Shown here: positions 58,960-64,000 of the stretch, piece after piece
How positions within the stretch are numbered: position 1 is the stretch's first letter
Layout of the letters: every line of letters starts with the position of its first letter
Assembly: GCA_004138175.2 (NCBI GenBank)
Contig: RYFE02000014.1
Span: forward strand, 1-64,000
Reading direction: 5' to 3'
DNA length: 64,000 nucleotides
Source of the DNA: Chloroflexales bacterium ZM16-3
GTDB taxonomy: Bacteria; Chloroflexota; Chloroflexia; Chloroflexales; Chloroflexaceae
The notes under the pieces: generated by a model
Told to the model about the DNA's origin: nothing
What the model saw: only the letters and a program-made list of their open reading frames with translations
The model's database searches: none
Translations under genes and position numbers: made by a program

Positions 58960-60021
58960 ATGCGAATTCTCAGGAAGATCACTGATGATTTTTGGTGGGA
59001 CGTTGCACGTAAGTGCGACTATGCAACGTTCTACCATACACCGATATGGAGAGATCTAGCAGTTCGCAGCTTTCCAGGGATCTACCGCGATGAAACCTTC
59101 GGAGCCATCTTACCCACTGGGGTATGTGTGGTATTCCCTATGATTAGCAGCCGTCGGCTAGGACCACTGCGTTGGCTCATGTCGACCTTTGAGGGTTGTT
59201 ATGGTGGTTATATCGCTGATGGGCCAGTCTCTCCGAATGAGGCGGTCCGGATTTACAAGCATGTATGTTCGTGTTCGGCCTATACATTCCACATGCTTGA
59301 CAACCCATTGGCTCCACCACTGCCAGATGAGCTTACGTCGCGATTTACGTGCGTGGTTAATGAGGTCACCTATACGCTCAAACTAGACGAAGACTTCGAC
59401 AGCATCTTCGCGCGCTTTAGCAGAACCCAACGCAATAGCTATCGCAAAGGGTTAAAAAATGGTGTTCAGATCCGCCTGGCAAATTCTCTTGATGACTACC
59501 AGGCATACTACACCACCTATCGCGACGCAGTTTGCCGATGGGGCGAAAGCGAGAGCTACGGCTATCAATGGAGTTTGTTCGAGCAACTCTACAATCTGAG
59601 CCAAATCTACCCCACAAATATCAAGCTCTGGCTCATGATCTTCAATGACCAGATCGTCGGTGGAAGGTTCGTTTTTTACTGGGGCTTGCAAGCAACTGGC
59701 TGGAATGGTACGGCGCATCGTGACTTCCTTAAGTACGATGTCATGCCAGTGTCAGATACCGAGATCATTCGCGACGCGATCTCTCAGGGTTATACATACT
59801 TCGACTTCAATACGAGCGGACTTAACGAGGGAGTCATCTCCTATAAGCAGCGATACAACCCTGAAGGCATCCCCATCAATGTCTGGCGCTTCGAGAATTC
59901 TATTCTCAAGCCAATCCAATCGGTTTACTGGCAACTAACAGCAAGACCGTACAAGAGTAAATCTGCTAAGCAAAGGGCACCACAGTCCAACTACCATGGG
60001 AAAGTGTTGGAGAGTAAGTAG
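58960..60021 (+). CDS. FemAB-like GNAT peptidyl/acyl transferase, paralogue 1
   Basis: 353 residues from ATG 58960 (GGAGGA about 10 bases upstream); GTG 58921 adds residues the paralogue lacks. Its start RKITDDFWWDVARKCDYATFYHTPIWRDLAVRSFPG is close to the second paralogue at 60201. The core resembles FemAB/GNAT proteins of exopolysaccharide loci (FSRTQRNSYRKGLKNGVQIRLANSLDDYQAYYTTYRDAV, IVGGRFVFYWG, and DFNTSGLNEGVISYKQRYNPEGIPINVWRFEN). FemAB proteins transfer amino acids from tRNA or acyl groups to amino sugars. Which donor is used here is unknown. Confidence 0.8.
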   Translation: MRILRKITDDFWWDVARKCDYATFYHTPIWRDLAVRSFPGIYRDETFGAILPTGVCVVFPMISSRRLGPLRWLMSTFEGCYGGYIADGPVSPNEAVRIYKHVCSCSAYTFHMLDNPLAPPLPDELTSRFTCVVNEVTYTLKLDEDFDSIFARFSRTQRNSYRKGLKNGVQIRLANSLDDYQAYYTTYRDAVCRWGESESYGYQWSLFEQLYNLSQIYPTNIKLWLMIFNDQIVGGRFVFYWGLQATGWNGTAHRDFLKYDVMPVSDTEIIRDAISQGYTYFDFNTSGLNEGVISYKQRYNPEGIPINVWRFENSILKPIQSVYWQLTARPYKSKSAKQRAPQSNYHGKVLESK

Positions 60022-60065
60022 TGGGATTTTGCTAAAGAAGCGGATCTCTTTAATCATTCAAATAT

Positions 60066-60103
60066 GACGTATGATCCCTGGATACGCCAGGGCATCATAC
60101 GTC
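60066..60103. terminator. Hairpin between the two FemAB-like genes
   Basis: GACGTATGATCCCTGG pairs with CCAGGGCATCATACGTC (one bulged C) over ATACG. No T-run follows, so it may be an mRNA 3'-end protector rather than a strong terminator. Confidence 0.5.
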
Positions 60104-60200
60104 ACAGATCATGCAGTTGGTGGGATGATGAAAAGTTTTCGCTTTCACTTCTGAGTTGTCGCACTGAGACCTGATATATCTGCCCGAAGGATGAAAACCG

Positions 60201-61226
60201 ATGCAATTCATCAATAAAGTGACTGATGATTTCTGGTGGGAAGTAGCAAGCAAATGCAGCTATGCGACTTTTTACCATACACCGATCTGGAAGGAGATAG
60301 CGGAACGTTCTTTTCCCTCCCAATACCGCAATGAAACTTTCGGAGCCATTTTGCCTAGCGGGGCGCGAGTCGTCTTCCCCTTGATGAGCTCGCGGCGCAT
60401 TGGCCCCCTCCGCTGGCTAGAGTCTACATTTGCCGGATGTTACGGTGGTTTTATCGCTGATGGGCCGATCTCCTCTGCTGAGGCAGATCAGATTTATAAG
60501 CAGGTATGCTCCTACTCGACATACTCCTTCCTTGTCCTTGAGAACCCGATTGGGCCACCCCTTCCAGATGCGATTAAGGCGCAGCTCAGCCTTGTGGTGA
60601 ACGAGGAATCCTATACAATCCCGCTAGACGGTGATTTTGACTCGATTCTCGCACGCTTCAGCCGCAGCCGACGAACCTCCTACCGTAGTAGCTTCAGAAA
60701 AGGTGTACGGATCCGTCTGGCCACCTCGATTGATGACTACCGAGCCTACTATGACACGTACCGTGACGCCGTTGATCGCTGGGGAAAGGACGAGAGCTAT
60801 GGCTATCAGTGGGGTGTGTTCGAGCAGATCTACCAGCTGAGCCAGCTTTTCCCCGAGCAAATCAAGCTCTGGTTGATTATCGCCGATGAGCGGATTGTGG
60901 GCGGCAGGCTGTTTTTCTACTGGAATCAGCATGTGGCATTCTGGACGGGAACCGCACACCGTGACTATCTGTACCAGAATGTGCTTCCTCTGGCCGACAC
61001 GGAGATCATTCGTGACGCTGTAGCGCATGGGTTCCGCTACTTCGATTTCAATACCAGTTCGCATGATGATGGCCTTATCACCTATAAGAAGCGCTTTGGG
61101 GCCAAGGCCATCCCGATCAATGTCTGGCGCTTTGAGAATCCTATCCTCAAGCCAGCCCAGATGCTCTACTGGCGGCTGACAGCTCGGTCGTCGAGGGCCG
61201 CACCTGCTCCTGTAGCGAGTGAGTAG
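60201..61226 (+). CDS. FemAB-like GNAT peptidyl/acyl transferase, paralogue 2
   Basis: 341 residues; starts QFINKVTDDFWWEVASKCSYATFYHTPIWKEI. It matches paralogue 1 over its whole length, including IGPLRWLESTFAGCYGGFIADG and the end PINVWRFENPILKPAQMLYWRLTAR. The two are tandem duplicates with clear divergence, so they may serve two acceptor sugars. An AAGGA ribosome site lies about 10 bases upstream. Codon use differs somewhat from the GC-rich pfa genes, as it does across this end of the window. Confidence 0.8.
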   Translation: MQFINKVTDDFWWEVASKCSYATFYHTPIWKEIAERSFPSQYRNETFGAILPSGARVVFPLMSSRRIGPLRWLESTFAGCYGGFIADGPISSAEADQIYKQVCSYSTYSFLVLENPIGPPLPDAIKAQLSLVVNEESYTIPLDGDFDSILARFSRSRRTSYRSSFRKGVRIRLATSIDDYRAYYDTYRDAVDRWGKDESYGYQWGVFEQIYQLSQLFPEQIKLWLIIADERIVGGRLFFYWNQHVAFWTGTAHRDYLYQNVLPLADTEIIRDAVAHGFRYFDFNTSSHDDGLITYKKRFGAKAIPINVWRFENPILKPAQMLYWRLTARSSRAAPAPVASE

Positions 61227-61247
61227 ATATTCTTTTTATGTATATTT

Positions 61248-61268
61248 TTTTGGTATAATGATACCGAA
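61248..61268 (+). promoter_or_regulatory. Extended -10 promoter ahead of a glycosyltransferase gene
   Basis: TGGTATAAT (61251-61259) has a perfect -10 hexamer with an extended TG. No good -35 box is visible. It follows a T-rich stretch at 61229-61250 and is 24 bp before the start codon. Confidence 0.45.
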
Positions 61269-61282
61269 TAAAGGATAAGCTC

Positions 61283-62320
61283 ATGGCTGTTTCTACGCCT
61301 CTGCTCTCAGTCACGGTCCTCAATTATAACTATGCGCACTTTCTGCCCACCTGTCTGGACTCGATCCTGGGGCAGTCATTCAGGGACTTCGAGCTCATCC
61401 TGATCAATGACAAATCGACCGACAACTCGTTAGCGGTGATCCAGCCCTACCTGGCCGACCCTCGGGTGCGCCTGATCGATCACCAGAAGAACAAGGGGTT
61501 TGTCGGCTCACTGCTTGAGGGAGTCGATCTCTCGCGTGGAACCTATATCAGTGTGATCTCAGCCGATGACTGGGTGGTTGACCCAAGTGCTTTCGCGAAG
61601 CAGATAGCCGCGCTCGAAGAGAACCCCGATGTTGTCTTTGCATTCGGCAACTACGGGTTCTACGCCGATGAGAAGCGCTGCACCTCCGTCCGGAACCCTT
61701 CCGCAGAGAGCTATATCCGATCGGGCCGCGAGGTCTTCCAGCAGATGGTCATCGACCGTGCACCACAGCATAGCGGCACGATGATCCGGCGGACGGCCTA
61801 CGATAAACTGGGCGGCTATGACCGAAACATGCGCTATGCGGTTGATGGGCAGATGTGGCTTGGTCTGTGCCATCTCGGGAAAGTCGCCTACATCCATGAT
61901 GTGCTCTATGCCTACCGGATGCACACGACGAACATGACCAAGAATAGCCAGGCGATCGAGCGCAGCATCCGCGAGGTGCTTCAGATTTTGGACTGGTCAT
62001 TCGGTATGCTGCCGCCAGCGGATCGGCGCTCGCTCAACTGGCTCTACAACAAGGCAGTGCGCTGGACGCTCGTCGAGTATGCGACAAAGGCGACCTTCGA
62101 GGAGAACAACCTACAACTTGGCTGGTCGTATTTTTGGATGGCGTTTCGCATCCGGCCATGGCCGACTCTCGCGCAGAATATGCTGATCACCCTCTTGCTC
62201 TGCACGCTTCTCGGGGTTCGGGGCTATAAGTCGCTGGAGCAACTGAAGGCGCGGGTGAATCCGCAGACGCGTTCGCGTCTACGAAATGAGACCCATCATC
62301 TACCAGTGGAGACACGATAA
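61283..62320 (+). CDS. GT2-family glycosyltransferase
   Basis: 345 residues with a typical GT-A start: LSVTVLNYNYAHFLPTCLDSILGQSFRDFELILINDKSTDNSLAVI, then ISADDWVVDP (metal-binding aspartates) and GTMIRRTAYDKLGGYDRNMRYAVDGQMWLGL. The C-terminal ~80 residues contain a hydrophobic stretch (LGWSYFWMAFRIRPWPTLAQNMLITLLLCTLLGVRG) that may contact the membrane. It likely adds a side sugar or works in a later stage of polymer assembly. Confidence 0.92.
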   Translation: MAVSTPLLSVTVLNYNYAHFLPTCLDSILGQSFRDFELILINDKSTDNSLAVIQPYLADPRVRLIDHQKNKGFVGSLLEGVDLSRGTYISVISADDWVVDPSAFAKQIAALEENPDVVFAFGNYGFYADEKRCTSVRNPSAESYIRSGREVFQQMVIDRAPQHSGTMIRRTAYDKLGGYDRNMRYAVDGQMWLGLCHLGKVAYIHDVLYAYRMHTTNMTKNSQAIERSIREVLQILDWSFGMLPPADRRSLNWLYNKAVRWTLVEYATKATFEENNLQLGWSYFWMAFRIRPWPTLAQNMLITLLLCTLLGVRGYKSLEQLKARVNPQTRSRLRNETHHLPVETR

Positions 62321-62321
62321 T

Positions 62322-63050
62322 ATGGCACTGCGAAGCACTAAACAGGCCGCGACAAAGATCATCGACACCACAGGGAATCTGGTACTCAGCCCGCCCTACG
62401 GCGGCTTCGGCTTCTATCACAACCACGGCCCACGCACCGAGCGCAAGGTGGCACTCACATTCGATGACGGTCCGAATAAGCCGAGTACTGAGATGCTCCT
62501 CGATACACTTGGGGAGCTCGGGGTGCCTGCCACCTTCTTCTGTCTCGGTATCCAGGCCCAGTTTCACCCGGATCTGATCACACGCATTGATACCGAGGGG
62601 CATGTGATTGGCAATCACTCAATGCGTCACGCCCGTAAAGACACCCTGATGCTTCGCGGTGGACAGCACATTGATGAGTGTGCCGACGTGCTGGCCCAGT
62701 TGCTTGGGCGGCGCCCACGGCTCTACCGTCCGCCGTGGGGTTGGCTGACCCCTTGGGAGGGCAGTCGGCTGATCCAGCGCGGCTACGCAATCATCGGTTG
62801 GGATGTTTACACGCTCGACTGGAAGCTACCCGAGGTTGATGGGCGCGTACTTGCCGATGGTATGTACCGCGATACAAAGCCAGGTTCAATCATCTTGCTC
62901 CACGACTCAAACGGCATCAGGCCCGAGAGCCAGAAAGTCCAGATGACTCACGCAGTACGACACCTTGTGCCTCGCCTTCAGGCGGAAGGCTATACCTTCG
63001 TCACTGTCCCTGAGTTACTCAATATGCCTGCCTATATCCCGCTGCTATAG
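62322..63050 (+). CDS. Polysaccharide deacetylase (NodB, CE4)
   Basis: 242 residues from ATG 62322, two bases after the previous stop (an upstream ATG at 62286 lies inside that gene). The NodB motifs are intact: KVALTFDDGPNKPST, GHVIGNHSMRHARKDT (the zinc histidines), YRPPWGWLTPWEG and SIILLHDS. CE4 enzymes remove N- or O-acetyl groups from polysaccharides or peptidoglycan. No signal peptide is obvious, so it may act on cytosolic or lipid-linked precursors, or export may be non-classical. Confidence 0.92.
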   Translation: MALRSTKQAATKIIDTTGNLVLSPPYGGFGFYHNHGPRTERKVALTFDDGPNKPSTEMLLDTLGELGVPATFFCLGIQAQFHPDLITRIDTEGHVIGNHSMRHARKDTLMLRGGQHIDECADVLAQLLGRRPRLYRPPWGWLTPWEGSRLIQRGYAIIGWDVYTLDWKLPEVDGRVLADGMYRDTKPGSIILLHDSNGIRPESQKVQMTHAVRHLVPRLQAEGYTFVTVPELLNMPAYIPLL

Positions 63051-63221
63051 TGCTTCGTTCGGCCCTGTCCGATGGGGCGGGAGAGAATTCTTCGCTGGGA
63101 GGGATGAGCCCTCCCAGCGCCTCTCCCAACGCGGCAATTGAGGCAGCCCTCAATGGCATCTTTCCTCCCCTCTTACGTTCAGTACAACGAGAGCTTCTGA
63201 GGGATATCAGGAAGAGGATCC

Positions 63222-64000
63222 ATGAAAATCGTTCATTTTCTTAATAGCAGTGGTCACGCGGGCGATGCTCAGGTTGCGCTGCTTGTGGCAAAACAGCAAC
63301 GTATTATTGGGCATGACGCACGAATTATTATTGAGCAAAGCCGTAATTCGGCATTGTTCCTTGCGCGAGCTAGGTCTGAGGGAGTTCCTGCGCTAGAGGC
63401 CTCGGCCTTAAGCTACGATGTTGACTCTCCCACGCCCAAACGCGCGCTGGAGTTTTGGAAGGTGCTCATAAAATACCCGAATGTAATCTTACATATGCAC
63501 ACTGGAAGGCCGCTCGTGCGGACGGCTGACGTGCTGGCTGCGCGTATGCTGCCGCTAAAGGCGCGTGTGGCAACCGTCCACGCGCCGTCTGACTGGTCAA
63601 CCTATGATGACCCTGAGGGCCGAAAAAAGACTTGGCGGCGCGCCTCAGTCGGGCTAGATCTTGTGCTTTGCCCAAGTTCCTATTCCCGGAAGTTGCAACT
63701 GGAGGCGGGGTTGCCGCCTGCAAAAGTTCGTGTACAGCCCAACCCGGTCGATATAGAGCAGATCAAAAAGGGAGATCGAGGCGCGACACGTCAGCAACTC
63801 GGGCTCTCTGAGAGCGATCTTCTTGTCCTCTTTCTGGCTCGGCTTGATGATGACAAGAACCCTGTCGACGCGATACACGGCTTTAGCGCAATTACTAGTA
63901 AGTTCCCCAATGCGATCCTGGCCCTAGCTGGCTCGGGGAACCAGGAGAGCGCATGCCTACGCGCTGTCGAAGAGTTACACCTAACGCAAAAGGTTCGCTT
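63222..64000 (+). CDS. GT4-family glycosyltransferase (3' partial)
   Basis: The frame opens at ATG 63222 (GAAGAGGA upstream) and is still open at the window end, about 259 residues. It reads MKIVHFLNSSGHAGDAQVALL, then the acceptor half, VLCPSSYSRKLQLEAGLPPAKVRVQPNPVDIEQ and VLFLARLDDDKNPVDAIHGF, the GT-B donor start. The E-x7-E region would lie beyond the edge. The preceding 171-bp gap has a short GGGAGAG/CTCTCCC-like palindrome but no supported gene. Confidence 0.85.
   Translation, partial: MKIVHFLNSSGHAGDAQVALLVAKQQRIIGHDARIIIEQSRNSALFLARARSEGVPALEASALSYDVDSPTPKRALEFWKVLIKYPNVILHMHTGRPLVRTADVLAARMLPLKARVATVHAPSDWSTYDDPEGRKKTWRRASVGLDLVLCPSSYSRKLQLEAGLPPAKVRVQPNPVDIEQIKKGDRGATRQQLGLSESDLLVLFLARLDDDKNPVDAIHGFSAITSKFPNAILALAGSGNQESACLRAVEELHLTQKVR

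Noticed and set aside
63050-63244. 64-residue frame between deacetylase and last glycosyltransferase
   Set aside because: It ends inside the next gene, has no ribosome site and no recognisable features.

Overview
The window is high-GC bacterial chromosome. It most likely comes from the phylum Chloroflexota, class Chloroflexia. The support is indirect: a secreted protein ends in a YLPLVRR-type tail that I associate with exported Chloroflexia proteins, intergenic space is full of small palindromic repeats, and a polyunsaturated fatty acid (PUFA) synthase locus sits beside a large exopolysaccharide locus. No rRNA, tRNA, integrase or transposase gene was found, so the assignment rests on inference.

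Region 1 (1-12790, + strand) is the end of a PUFA/polyketide synthase cluster. It holds the tail of a PfaA-like protein (ACP, then KR-DH, broken into two frames by a 4-base overlap), a 2307-residue KS-CLF-AT-DH-DH protein, a PfaD-like enoyl reductase and a phosphopantetheinyl transferase. A complete yefM-yoeB toxin-antitoxin pair lies between the synthase gene and pfaD. GC-rich palindromic repeats are inserted in frame inside the large synthase gene, mostly at domain borders. Region 2 (12817-14151, - strand) is a small XRE regulator plus phage-type antirepressor operon with a good promoter and candidate operators.

Region 3 (14564-25189, + strand) opens the polysaccharide locus. A phosphoglycosyl transferase is followed by a WecG/TagA-type glycosyltransferase fused to two STAS domains and by a nucleotidyltransferase-sugar transferase fusion. 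Next comes a full partner-switching set (STAS protein, GAF-PP2C phosphatase, HATPase anti-sigma-type kinase, receiver protein), then glycosyltransferases behind an intrinsic terminator. The fusion suggests that serine phosphorylation of STAS domains controls glycan assembly directly.

Region 4 (25195-31169, - strand) looks like an accessory replication module. It has a CHC2/TOPRIM primase-helicase fusion, a predicted structured RNA of about 125 nt with its own promoter and terminator just upstream on the other strand, a block of tandem CGCGCCA repeats, a 22-bp perfect hairpin and a RecG-C/AlbA-type ATP-binding regulator. Region 5 (31248-40959) supplies sugar nucleotides: a - strand CDP-glucose set (rfbF, rfbG, an epimerase, a SAF-domain dehydrogenase, an LhgO-like oxidase, UDP-xylose synthase) diverging from a + strand aminotransferase, SDR and rmlB.

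Region 6 (41354-64000, mainly + strand) is the export and decoration part. It carries glycosyltransferases, a lipoprotein glycoside hydrolase, a secreted DPGT-repeat protein, a Wzz-like protein, a CpsD-like ATPase that has lost its Walker A lysine, a 47-residue membrane protein, a Wzy-like polymerase, a lipoprotein and a Wzx flippase. It then has a WlbA/B/C-like amino-sugar set, two tandem FemAB-like acyltransferases, a polysaccharide deacetylase and a glycosyltransferase cut by the window edge. Together regions 3, 5 and 6 make and export a Wzx/Wzy-type polysaccharide. Intergenic gaps carry several repeat families: MITE-like elements of about 100 bp, heptanucleotide tandem repeats, and short perfect palindromes.
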